Below are positions 31,438 through 41,480 of a stretch of 64,000 nucleotides of DNA, one piece after another. Source of the stretch: Cordylochernes scorpioides. Lineage: Eukaryota; Arthropoda; Arachnida; Pseudoscorpiones; Chernetidae. The notes under the pieces are model-generated. The model was not told the origin of the DNA. It was given only the letters and a program-made list of their open reading frames with translations, and made no database searches. A program made the translations under genes and the position numbers. The stretch's first letter is position 1. Every line of letters begins with the position of its first letter. Where the stretch lies: NCBI GenBank assembly GCA_030710605.1, contig CP092874.1:69985556-70049555 (forward strand), written 5' to 3'.

Positions 31438-31569
31438 ATTTGGTATGTTTTATTTGTTTTCACTCTATTTCTATTTATTTGAAGTATTAAAATTTCCATG
31501 TTTCAAAATCCTATTTCAAAAAGGTCGTTAGAAATATGTAAGGCCTGAAATAGCTTTACATGCGAATAT

Positions 31570-31665
31570 TTATGATGCCAAGCGTAGCTTAAGGGTAAGG
31601 TGTACGGCTTCGTATTTCCACAACCTTGGTTCGAAACTTAGCCTGGGTGTTTTTTTTTTTTTATA
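31570..31665 (+). other. tRNA-like pol III-type unit
   Basis: TAGCTTAAGGGTAAGG resembles an A box and TTGGTTCGAAAC a B box. A T13 run follows at 31651-31663. The arms do not pair well, so this is a tRNA pseudogene or SINE head rather than a tRNA gene. Confidence 0.35.
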
Positions 31666-31689
31666 TATTATTGAAGCAAAGTTTTTTTT

Positions 31690-32034
31690 TTACAGTACCA
31701 AAATTTCCATGCATAGGTAAAAAAAATACGAGGAAAACGATGGGCTATTTTAAATTATATATAAATTAAATATTAAAACTATATATTCAAATTATTCTAC
31801 TTAGCTCACGAACAGCGCCCTCTATCAAGGTTATATATACGTTTAAAATCGAAATCTTCTCAAAATTTTATTAATAATAGTTCGCTTAATAATTAAAATA
31901 CTTGATCAAAATCGAAATATTTATAGACGCTCGCTCGATTTGAAGATTTATATATTTTCAAATTCGCCGTTTATAATAACTGCTCTAATTTATGTCCGGT
32001 ATACAAATTTGTAGGAGTTCACTAATTCTAACCA
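31690..32034 (+). mobile_element. Helitron body fragment
   Basis: Matches 26430-26760 closely (GAACAGCGCCCTCTATCAAG…, GACGCTCGCTCGATTTGAAG). No intact end; it abuts a foldback copy. Confidence 0.6.
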
Positions 32035-32345
32035 ATATTTTAATATGATGCACTAGCGCGCCATCTGTTATCAAAATTCAAAACTATTTTAAAGGCGTAA
32101 GATTCTTTTTGATATTAAACAATTTCTACTGCCCTTGCTGCAATGGAAAAATTAATGAGAGGGCACGGCTCATCAGTGGTGAACCCTCTCAGCGGTTGGT
32201 AGATTAAACTGGCGAAACCGCTGAGAGGGTTCACCACTGATGACCCGGGCCCTCTCATTAATTTTTCCATTACAGTAAGGGCAGTAGAAATTGATTAATA
32301 TCAAAAAGAATCTTACGCCTTTAAAATAGTTTTGAATTTCAATAT
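32035..32345. mobile_element. Foldback element, best-preserved copy
   Basis: A palindrome of ~255 bp (about 32085-32340). The arms run TAAGATTCTTTTTGATATTA, TTTCTACTGCCCTTGC, AATTAATGAGAGGGC, CATCAGTGGTGAACCCTCTC, and each is repeated inverted on the other side of a short centre (GGTAGATTAAACTGGCG). The left end ATGATGCACTAGCGCGCCATCTG matches the family ends at 10.62 kb and 13.48 kb. It has no ORF. Confidence 0.75.
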
Positions 32346-32389
32346 TTTAATACATATGTACAAAAAATACAAGGAAAACGATAGGCAAA

Positions 32390-32572
32390 TTCATATTATA
32401 TAAAAGTGGATATTTTTATTTCAGTACAATTTAGATTAAATTATGCTGATGCAAACAAATAGATAATGCAAATAATAAACAATTATTTAAAAAAATCTTA
32501 TCTAAATATATATCACTCGGGTAGATATGCACACGGGTCAATCCCGGGGCGAAGCCCGGGTCACCCGTCTAG
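32390..32572 (+). mobile_element. Helitron 3' end
   Basis: Matches the 3' half of the element at 8334-8685, ending with hairpin CCCGGGGCGAAGCCCGGG, TCACCCGT and CTAG (32569-32572). Confidence 0.75.
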
Positions 32573-32599
32573 TAAAAATATATATAATAAAATATTTTT

Positions 32600-32760
32600 A
32601 TTTATTTTAAAATTTTGAAAACCTCACCTTCACGGATGCACTGACTACAAATATGACACAAGAAGAAAAAAGCAACTTAAGAACAAACAACCTTTATTTC
32701 AATTAGGCCAAAGCGATGAAAAGTGGAAACAAATAAAAAAGATATGCCGTTCAAATACAC
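32600..32760 (+). mobile_element. LINE fragment
   Basis: Related to the start of the LINE tail at 22049 (ACTACAAATATG… GAAAAGTGGAAACAAAT). Short and decayed. Confidence 0.45.
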
Positions 32761-32935
32761 TAGTACACACACTTTTTCCTTCTCGATATTTTAAAGTTGT
32801 TTCTAGTAAATTCCAACCCGTAGATTATGAATATAACCTTCATTTTTCAAAATTAGCTCAATTTTTCGAAAAATATTTGAAAATATTTAATTTTATAAAG
32901 AAGCTAAAGATGTCATATTTTTAAATATATAAATA

Positions 32936-34364
32936 ATGCCGCGTAAATGCAAAGCTAATACAGAAATGTTCTGCTACATTTGTGAAAAATTTACAATTCC
33001 CAAACAGAGGAAACGTATCACCCCAAAGATAAAAGAATGCTATAAAGAATATTTTGGTGTAGCCTTAGGTGATCAAGACAAGTGGTGGTGCCCCCATAGT
33101 GTGTGCGGAACGTGCTATCAAGGGCTTTTGCAATGGAAATCGGGTAAATCAAAAGAAATGCCCTTTGGTGTACCAATGGTTTGGCGAGAACCAAAAAATC
33201 ACCATGACGATTGTTATTTCTGTGTCTGCAAAATCACAGGCCTTAATAGAAAAAAGAAGCAAACTAACATTTATCTGATATACCATCAGCTAGGCAACCT
33301 ATTCATCACGAGAATCCCATACAGATTCCTAAAACGGTTCAAGAATCCTATATCAAAAAGGATGATCAGCACACAGCATTTGCAGATAATCATCAATTAG
33401 AAGACCCTGAATTTATTTCAAATGAAAGTGGCATTCCACATTTATTTGATCAGGCATCATTAAATGATCTAGTTAAGGATCTAGGGCTATCAAAAGAAGC
33501 AGCAGAAATCCTTGGATCAAGATTAAAGCAAAGGAACCTGTTGTTACCACAAACCAAAATCTCTGTCTATCGTAATAGGGAACAATAGGAATTTAACAGT
33601 GCTTGCAGAAAGGAAACACAAAGTATCCTTGCTTTTTATGCAAGTGGGACAGCAGAGACAGAAAGAATCATTGTATACAAAAAATGTGGCCTGAAAGAAG
33701 TAGTGTTTCGCTTAGGTGAACAAAACGTTGAAAATGAACCGCTTTTCCAAAAACTAAAAATGCTTCTTCCCCCTTTACATATCAAATTAGAGTTAAAGAA
33801 AAATTTTGTAAAGGCTTTAAAGAAAGATAGTGATGCTGTCAAATATTTAATGACTAAATTTCCGAAGATTAGTTGTTCTAAGTTAACGGAAGGTATTTTC
33901 ATTGGACCTCAAATTCGTAAACTAATAAATGACGAAGAGTTTATTGCAACATTGAAAGAAGATGTGAAAATGCTTGGCTTGAACTCATCGACGTTGTCAA
34001 ACACTTTTTAGGCACTAATAAGTCACCGAATTATGCGAGAATCGTCGAAAATCTGATTTCCAAATTCCATAAGCTCGAGTACATAACGAATCTAAAATTT
34101 CATTTTATGGATTCACATTTAAACTTTTCCCCTGATAATCTCGGTGCAGAGAGCGAAGAACAAGGTGAACGCTTCCACCAAGATATTAAAATCATTGAGC
34201 AACGATACAATGGTCTGTGGAATCAACATATGGTGGCGGATTATTGTTGTAATCTGATGCGTAATGAAAAGCAAAACTTCACAGAAAAAATCTTTAAATC
34301 CATGAATATAATTTCTTTATTACTTCTCAAATATTACTGTATCTTTATAAATAATGTTTATTAA
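32936..34364 (+). pseudogene. Uncharacterised cysteine-rich repeat-family protein, broken copy
   Basis: The first 100 codons are open: MPRKCKANTEMFCYICEKF… KWWCPHSVCGTCYQGL… MVWREPKNHHDDCYFCVCKITG. This gives four CxxC/CxxxxC-type pairs that could bind zinc. Later frames hold LFDQASLNDLVKDLGLSKEAAEILGSRL, then MLLPPLHIKLELKKNFVKAL, FPKISCSKLTEGIFIGPQI, and finally FHFMDSHLNFSPDNLGAESE, GERFHQDI… MVADYCCNLMRNEK. At least three frame changes and a stop (33585) break it, and part of the middle is missing compared with the copy at 50.7 kb. I recall similar multi-copy proteins in arthropod databases, but no function. The copy number suggests a mobile origin. Confidence 0.65.
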
Positions 34365-34374
34365 ACCAAATAAA

Positions 34375-35390
34375 ATGTTTTTTTCGCATACACAGCTTTT
34401 TGTTAAGACCTTCCATCTTATATATAAAAACAATTATCCTGATAATTTTGAAAAAGAAAGGCAAAGAAATTAGATTTTTAAATGAAAATTCATATGGATA
34501 TAGAGGAAGTAGTTTGATAAATATATATATATAAGGGCAGTTATTGAAGTAAAATATATACACATGCATATATGTATAACATTGTTTCTTCATTTGCACT
34601 ATCTTTGGCGCATTTATTTATATAGTAATTTTCATGTGTTAAGCGTCTTTACGCAAATTTGGCCTTATATACCCATTTCTTGATTTTTCGGGAAGCCATT
34701 GGGACCAAAAATCATTTTGGTCGCAGTGGTTACAGCCTTCTCCACGCTGACGAGCGCCAACAGCGCGTTCGTGGGTGGCTTTTCTTGATTTATCAAGAAA
34801 TTGGGTTGGCCAAATATCTCGGAGCAAGCTAAATAAACGTTTAGTTTATTTTTGCTCCACTAGATGGCGCTCTGCCATCTAAAAAGCACATGTGCTTGTG
34901 ATCAGGAGATGTCTTCTTTATTTTTAATAGTAATAAGTTTAATGTCATAACTTTTCCTCCCATAGATGAATATCATGGGTAAAAGGCATTATATCCATAA
35001 CTTGAGAATTTGAGCTAATCGAAAAAAGATATTGATACCACGTTAATCAGCACAAAAGGTTAACCCAGAAAATGTTTTGTTTATTTGAGAAGGATAATTT
35101 TTTTTTTTTCCATTTTGTGTACTAGTGATATCAAGCAAGCCAAGAAAATCCTCTCCAAAAAAATAAGATCCCCCAAAGCTCCAAGATCCCGGACATAAAG
35201 ACATTGATACCATAATATAATATCTCTCTATAAAAGTCAACGTATTTATGTATTATAGTCTCCCATGAAAGACCGCCCAACAACTCGGCAGGAAATATCT
35301 TTATTTAAGGGGCTGCTAACCAGATTGACGATGGACGCAAAAAGCGGAATATATAAAAAGCACTATAATACAATATAATGCGGCTTATGA
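34375..35390. other. Unassigned stretch
   Basis: A GC-richer block at 34610-34830 (GGGAAGCCATTGGGACC… GACGAGCGCCAACAGCGCG…) is flanked by TTTCTTGATTT repeats, and TAGATGGCGCTCTGCCATCTA forms a short hairpin at 34860. A LINE-like tail (CAAGCAAGCCAAGAAAATCC) lies near 35135-35210. Nothing coding is recognised. Confidence 0.4.
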
Positions 35391-35750
35391 TTGTAAAACG
35401 AAGTTTGAAAATATCCCGCATGTGTTTCTTTTGAACGAAAAATCGAAATTTATTTTAAGGAGAAATAACGATTATTTCTAACCTTAGGAATGAAGTATGA
35501 AAGGATAAATTGTGAAGAGTAATGATAAACAGAAAAATAAAAGTGTCCAGGGATGGGAATCGAACCCACAGTGTTTTTCCCATCCCTGGACACTTTTATT
35601 TTTCCGTTTATCATTACTCTTCACAATTCATCCTATCATACTTCATTCCTAAGGTTAGAAATAATCGTTATTTCTCCTTAAAATAAATTTCGATTTTTCG
35701 TTCAAAAGAAACACATACGGGATATTTTCAAATGTCGTTCTACAAAGCAC
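35391..35750. repeat. ~360-bp palindrome with tRNA-like centre
   Basis: The left arm (GAAGTTTGAAAATATCCCGC… GAACGAAAAATCG… ATAACGATTATTTC… AAAAGTGTCCAGGGATGGG) is repeated inverted to about 35745. The centre AATCGAACCCACAGTG contains a tRNA T-arm-like motif. Arms are ~170 bp and >90% matched. Confidence 0.75.
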
Positions 35751-35759
35751 TATATACAT

Positions 35760-36000
35760 TGCACTGTTGGAGGGGCCTGGGGATGGGTGGCCAGGGGATT
35801 ATCGCCGGGTGAGGCCAGGAGAGCCGGGATGTAGAGGAGGATCAGTGGGGCAAGGTGGTTATCCGCGGAGATCAGGGGGAGACGGGTCAAATAGTATTGA
35901 GCCTAAGGGTGACCGTGGAGAGCAGACAGACCGCAATGCTCAGTGTTCCAGGGTACAATGCCACGACAGCGTCAACAAACTCGGCAAATCCCGGTCTCTC
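35760..36000 (+). other. GC-rich patch, unassigned
   Basis: Unusually GC-rich (GGGATGGGTGGCCAGGGG…). A 110-codon frame starts here but shows no known domain and ends in repeat sequence; not called as a gene. Confidence 0.3.
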
Positions 36001-36640
36001 AAGGTGACGGTCTCTTATCGGACACTCTGTCAAATGATGATAAGTTATGATAGATTTTTTCAACGTAAAAATAGGTGTTTTACTTTATCATTTGTATAAC
36101 CTCAATAGGTTTAATAAGTGAATATTCTATAGAAAAACAACACAATTTTGCAGGTTGGCTCTATAATATAGTTAAAAATGATTTATTTCAGCTTTTTAAA
36201 TACCATATTCTAAAGTTTAATTGCCGATGCGCTGCGTGCTCTACATGTTTTAAATATCAGACCATTCAAGACTTGGCATCAAATAAGCTTTATAAAAATA
36301 GAATTTCCAGAATATGGATGACAGTGGGTTGCTGAAATGTTGGAATAAAGTATTTAAAAAGGTTGAAGTAAATCATGTTTATGACGGAATTGCTTTACTA
36401 CCCCAGCCACCCTATTCTCCTGACCTTGCTCCCAACGACTCTTTCCTTTACCCTAAAATTAAAAAGTCTTAAAAAGATGTTGATTTGACTCAATACCTAA
36501 AATAAAGGAGAATACGAAGAATATTTTGAAAAGCCTGAAAGATGAGGATTTTCATAGGTATTTTGATATCTGGAAAAAAATACGGAACAAGTGTATAGAT
36601 AGTGACGGTGATTATTTTGATAAATTTTAAATAAAACTTC
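36001..36640 (+). pseudogene. Mariner-like element with transposase C-terminus
   Basis: 36040-36360 matches the mariner-like copies at 8.1-8.8 and 44.1-44.9 kb, without the Helitron. Downstream, broken frames encode the transposase end: LLPQPPYSPDLAPNDSFLYP (the last catalytic Asp region) and DFHRYFDIWKKIRNKCI… GDYFDKF before a stop at 36626-36628. Stops and frame changes make it a pseudogene. Confidence 0.75.
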
Positions 36641-36704
36641 ATTATACTTTTGTATTTCTTTAAATATTTGGCATTCCTGGAAATTATTGATCACACTATG
36701 TATA

Positions 36705-37268
36705 TTGCCACGTGGGAAATTAGGAAAGACAAACTTCAGGATGATACAGAAATTTATTTAAGGCAAGAACAAACTATGAAGGATAAACAAAAGATAGCAA
36801 TTAGGGAAGTTTACAGAGTAGTAAAATATAAACATAAAAAATGATACTCTGTTAATAAAAATAATAAATACTTCGCTTACCCACAGCTTGCAATTATTGT
36901 AGTTACTGATATGGATCTGACGTGCTTCTGCCAAGGATTCCATCGAAGTCTTGGAACTTTGCACTAGTACCTTTGCGTCCTTTTTCTTGCGACGTGAAGA
37001 GCGGCTTTGTCGTCGTGTCGTCTATAGGGACATCGTCAAATTGGAGGGAAGTCTTGGCTTTGACACGGCGGTGGAATCCTGGAGCCAGTCTACGAAAATG
37101 TAGATCCCAGCACCCATGGCCTCTAGGTCTTTTCGGCGATCTTCAGTTTGTCTTCCCTAATTTACCCTGCATCTCCACTAAAATTCCACGTGGAAAATTA
37201 GGAGAGACAAAAAAAAAACTTCGGGATGACACAGCAATTTATTTGAGGCAAGAACAAACTATGAATGA
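36705..37268. repeat. Direct repeat pair ~80 bp, 480 bp apart
   Basis: CCACGTGGGAAATTAGG…GAACAAACTATGAA at about 36711-36780 recurs at 37187-37266 with an A insertion. The segment between carries a minus-strand open stretch without a known domain. The pair might be LTRs of a short element, but no TSD was found. Confidence 0.5.
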
Positions 37269-37269
37269 C

Positions 37270-37815
37270 AATGAATTTTTCCGGCCTTCAGAAAACTCCT
37301 AGCAGAACTTCCGCACGTTTTTCACGTCCATTCACTTCTCACTGTACACTTTCACTAACTGTCAATTAATTTCTATAGGAAGAACTTTTTTGCATTCAAA
37401 AATCGAATGACCTAGCGCAGTTTGCACCTGACGGGCGAGCATAGCGGGAGTTCCATCCTAAACGGCTGCAATGCAGCGACTATGTCCCAAGGTTACCTGG
37501 ATTGTTCTTCTAGATTGTTGCCAAATTTCGCCTACCAACTCGCGATCAGAAATGGCGTAGTTGGAGACCTTACTTTTCATTAGCCCTTGTATTCAGCAAA
37601 TGATTAGAGATTTTTTAAAATGTTTCAAATAAATATTTACCTCTCCTCTCAATATGATCGTCCCCCGCCATTTTTTTTCACTCATATAAATTTAATTGTT
37701 CAATAGTAGAAAAGGAGAGAGAAATATTTTATCTTTTCCTTTTTAGTACAATTAAATAATAGCTTTATCTTTAAATAGATGGTTTTATTAATTATTTATT
37801 AGGTATAATTAAATT
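37270..37815. other. Unassigned stretch
   Basis: A mixed-composition region; 37390-37570 is GC-richer (GCATAGCGGGAGTTCC…) and might be part of an LTR. No firm call. Confidence 0.3.
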
Positions 37816-37980
37816 AGAGTTAAACCTGTCTATAGCGCCTCCTCTTGGGACTCACCAAAATAGGGTGCTATAGACAAGTCACTTTTAATGTAAATCGCAT
37901 CGTGCTAAATACATAGTTAAAATCGATGCTATAGAGAGGAAGGCGCTATTTAGAGGGGGCGCTATAGACAGGTTTAACTG
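37816..37980. mobile_element. Pogo/Tigger-like MITE, second copy
   Basis: Same family as 26158-26318 but inverted: AGTTAAACCTGTCTATAGCG … GACAGGTTTAACTG, followed by TA. Confidence 0.7.
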
Positions 37981-37989
37981 TATATAAAA

Positions 37990-38380
37990 CAGCATCAGCA
38001 TAGATGAGTATGGCTAATACATCGAAAAATACTTGGATACAATAAGCAGACCGAGAAAAATAGTTATTAACAACATAGAGAAGATCCAAGAAAGAATGAA
38101 AAATGATTATGACAAGAAACACAAGGAAAGAGCTATGAACCAGGAGAATTAGTGGCAATTCAGACACCAATTAGAAAATTTGGAAAGTGTACAACACTAT
38201 TTTGATGCATATATAATATTAAAGAAGATATTATTTATCTATCTAATTGAGCCAGAAAATAATTCTGGAAAAGACCCGCTTATAGTTCATGTTTCAAGAT
38301 TGGAACCTTATTATGAAAGAATTGATTAGGTCATCCATGAGGAAGTGAAGAACTCTGAAGGGGGGAGAGAGAAGTATTGA
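37990..38380 (+). pseudogene. Gypsy-type integrase C-terminal fragment
   Basis: Broken frames encode NIEKIQERMKNDYDKKHKE and, after stops, LIVHVSRLEPYYERID, the typical end of a gypsy integrase. A purine-rich tract GAAGGGGGGAGAGAGAAG (38357-38374) follows, as expected before a 3' LTR. LTR ends are not clear downstream. Confidence 0.65.
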
Positions 38381-38982
38381 ATCATGTTTGACGCGCCCCT
38401 ACATTTATACAAAATTTCAAAATATCTGATATATTTTAATTAATTTCAAATTAACATTTAAATATTATATACTATGATAGCATTCCTTTTATTTTGTAAA
38501 ATTGTTATTGTTTATATCTTGATTATTTAATTGAAGGAGTAAGACAGAGACACGAAGTTTGGGACCACCAAATACAGGAAGAAAAACAACGAATAAGTAT
38601 AATAACTTTAAAAGAGGTAATATTAGTATCATTCACTTTGATTATGGAAAACCCGCTATGGAAACGTTTACAACCCAAATAAGTAAGAAATCGAGGTCTA
38701 CGACACTACCAAATTTCAATTCAGTGAAACAATACATGTAGCAAAATTGTTTAAAGATTTTGAAAATCAAAAAATACCGTTGAAAAATTAGAATGTTATC
38801 AAAATGTGCAATTTTTTTGTCATTATATTGTAAAATATTGTTACTAAAGTGTAAAAGGTTGTCTTGAAATTGCTAAACCTATATATGATATTTCAGGCAC
38901 ACTTACAAGATAACACAGAAAAAATCTTTGATTTATAAGTATTAACCTATTAATATTTATTTATTTATTTTTTCTTAAAAAG

Positions 38983-39020
<38 letters not shown>

Positions 39021-39416
39021 ATTTAAAAAAAAATCATTTTTATAATTTTCAACAGAATCACAAATATTTATTACTGATTTTTGACCCCGTTGTTTATATT
39101 TTCCGTAAAAATAAATATTGGACTATACACATTTTGTGCTTTAACCAAAACAAATGATAATATAATAATTAGAAATTTAGAATTTTTTACCGGAATTATT
39201 ATTCATTTTATATACATTTAATAATTATTATCAAGGTGTGTGTGAATGAACTCCAATAAAATTAAACCTGATACTATTAAACTTTACTTTTATAAAATAG
39301 CCAGGTTTATAAATAACTCTCTATAAAATATTGTTATTTTTACCGTTTAAATTCACTTTTTTAAAAGTATTTATTAATATAAAATGAGGATGTAAGGTAG
39401 TTGTGTGCCATCAATA
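38381..39416. other. AT-rich stretch
   Basis: Possibly the decayed LTR of the preceding gypsy fragment to about 38550, then unassigned DNA with an (AC)n microsatellite at about 38983-39018. Confidence 0.4.
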
Positions 39417-39772
39417 AGTCTTCTTCTTCTTTCTAATCTCCACTCAATCATATTAGGGTGTCAAGTTTTGACAATCATCAAGTAGAATGCATCTGCCTTT
39501 GTCATTAAGACTGGGAGCACTACTCAGTGGCAGCCAATTTAGCTCCGAAAGAAATGGCTGCCTCTGACATGAGGAACAGACGCCATGTGCAGCTGCTCCT
39601 AACATGGAGTACAAACACTGCTCATCCTGTATCCCTGGATTAGGAGCCCTTACAGGGTACTATCAGTCGGGCCAGCTGAACCCAGGTTTTTTAGTGAGCT
39701 TGTTACTGCTCCTCCTCCTCCTTTTTCATCCGGGCTTGGGACCGGCAAAGGCGGAGTTCCATCAATAAGTGA
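39417..39772 (+). repeat. '39-kb' repeat family, copy 1
   Basis: A ~355-bp unit from CTTTCTAATCTCCACTCAATC to GGACCGGCAAAGGCGGAGTT. Other copies are at 40138-40720, 45343-45716, 48064-48275, 48716-49035 and, diverged, 21085-21270. It has no ORF, TIRs or pol III boxes that I can recognise. Confidence 0.75.
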
Positions 39773-39850
39773 AAGAATTCAATTCTTTTGTGAACAATTT
39801 CCTATTTTTAACTACATAAATAAGAAAAATAATTGAAAAGGCCGACTTAC

Positions 39851-39918
39851 CTATCATAAATCCTCCAAAGATTTTCACCAGTTTACCAGATCTATCAACT
39901 ATAGCGTATTGAGTTTTT
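39851..39918 (-). CDS. Candidate internal exon of an unknown host gene
   Basis: On the minus strand, AATCAG precedes and GTAAGT follows a 68-bp open stretch encoding KTQYAIVDRSGKLVKIFGGFM. The sequence is coherent and protein-like, and the two canonical splice signals fit. No partner exon was found, and I do not recognise the protein. It may be a real exon of a gene extending beyond the region, or a chance ORF. Confidence 0.35.
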
Positions 39919-40137
39919 CTGATTATATAGATGACAATTTAAGAGATTTTTTTTGGTGAGGGTATTTAAAAAAATTATTGAGATAACTCTGGCAACAGTA
40001 GAAATATATACAATTAAGTTGAACCTTCCTTAGTAGATTCTCATGCTGCAAACACTTCTAAATGTATCTGAGTGAAAATAGAAGCGGCTGGGAACGATCA
40101 TATTTAGAGAAGAGGTAAAAATTTATTAAACACTTAT

Positions 40138-40720
40138 CTTCTTCTTGCTTATCTCCACTCAATCATATTAGGGTATCAAGTTGTGGCCCTTAATGGTATC
40201 TGTTTGACAATGTAAGAGAATCAGAGGCTGGATCTCAAAAGTATTGTTTAATTAACAATAATATTATACTAAGATGACAAGGAACAAAAAGAGTCACAAA
40301 AGGCAAGCGCAGTAGCAGGAAGAAAACCAAAACTTAAACTACAGGTATAGACAGTGTGGCGCCAGGTCACGTGATGTCTGGTAGGATGGTGTCGTTGCTA
40401 GGCAACAGCTGATGTGCGAAGTTACTCTCCAAAAGACAACCATCATGATTGGGTGAAGTAGAATGCCTTTGTCATTAAGACTGGGAGCACTACTCAGTGG
40501 CAGGCCGACTTAACTCCAAAAGAAATGGCAACCTCTGACATGAGGAACAGATGCCATGTACAGCCGCTCCTAACATGGAGTACAAACGCTGCTCATCCTG
40601 TATCCCTGGAGACTTCACAGGGTACTATCAGCCGGGCCAGCTGAGCCCAGGTTTTTTAGTGAGATTGTTACTGCTCCCCCTCCTCCTTTTTCATCCGGGT
40701 TTGAGACCAGCAAAGGCGGA
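40138..40720 (+). repeat. '39-kb' repeat family, copy 2, with insertion
   Basis: As copy 1, but split at 40211-40434 by a 224-bp insertion flanked by GACAA. The empty site is seen in the copy at 45343-45716. Confidence 0.75.
40211..40434. mobile_element. 224-bp insertion with 5-bp TSD
   Basis: Starts TGTAAGAGAATC and ends TTACTCTCCAAAA; GACAA lies on both sides (40206-40210 and 40435-40439). The 5-bp duplication and TG start suggest an LTR, but the end is not CA. No second copy in the window. Confidence 0.5.
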
Positions 40721-40965
40721 GTTGTAAACACTTATAAAAATCACTAATCAGTTGCTACATATTAAATCACATTAGGTTTGAAATTCATGATGATCATTTC
40801 CAGCTGCTTTTATTTTCACTCAGATATATCTACTTGCTCAATAACAGAAGATACAATATTTTATTTTTTCCTTTTTAGTGCATTCAAATAAAAGCTTTTC
40901 TTAAAATTTATTTTTTAATTATTCCAGAATTGGCCAAAATACCCATTCTTGATTATTCAAGATGA
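40721..40965. other. Unassigned AT-rich stretch
   Basis: Between the repeat copy and the hammerhead-containing segment; no gene recognised. Confidence 0.35.
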
Positions 40966-40969
40966 TATA

Positions 40970-41011
40970 ACCATGTAAACATTTCAGGCTGTTGGCCCTC
41001 ATCAGCATGAT
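40970..41011 (-). ncRNA. Hammerhead ribozyme, type I, minimal stem III
   Basis: Minus-strand reading: stem I strand AUCAUG (41011-41006), core CUGAUGA (41005-40999), stem II GGGC/GCCU with loop CAACA (one G·U pair), GAAA (40985-40982), a one-pair stem III (A-U) closing loop UGUU, then cleavage-type triplet UUA, then CAUGGU (40975-40970), which pairs over six positions with AUCAUG. All invariant core bases are present. The predicted cut is between 40976 and 40975. Hammerheads with such short stem III are known from Penelope-like elements, where they are thought to act as dimers. Confidence 0.75.
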
Positions 41012-41255
41012 GCAAGCTGTACCTCAACAAACAAAAATATTGGTCATTAAGGCATCAATTATTTGTTAATATATATTGGCAAATTCTGGAATTATTAAAG
41101 AATTAACGAATAGTTGATATTTATTCTGATGGTGCAAGTCATCAGAAACTTTTAGTATTTCAATCAGGAGTGTCTTTTTCATAATTTAACCACCTGTTCC
41201 CAGTATAATTTCACTTTTGCGCTATTATTTCAAACTGTTGTATGTCCGTAGGTAA

Positions 41256-41423
41256 ATGCGTTGGCTAAGGAAACTTTACCAGAAGATCTCAAGCCTCGGC
41301 AAGATGCCCGAATACCCACAGAAACCCCCCTATCCCTTCATCTGCCGGGTGGGGGACCCTGTGCTGAGGAGAACGGCCGTCCCAGTGGAGCCTTCTCAGA
41401 TCAAGACTCCAGAGGTTCAGAAG
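41256..41423 (+). CDS. PDF: Peptide deformylase, mitochondrial, exon 1
   Basis: Encodes MRWLRKLYQKISSLGK… ICRVGDPVLRRTAVPVEP… PEVQK, aligning with the start of mature animal mitochondrial peptide deformylase (CQVGDPVLR region). The product removes formyl groups from N-terminal Met of mitochondrially made proteins. The ATG has an in-frame TAA directly upstream (41253-41255), so translation starts here or an unseen upstream exon splices just inside. The Arg/Lys-rich first 16 residues could serve as a targeting helix. The exon ends in phase 0 at AAG|GTTAGC. Confidence 0.85.
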
Positions 41424-41480
41424 GTTAGCTCTACTCATCCCCAGCAGACACCATCAACAAGCCTTACAAGCTTGATATCC

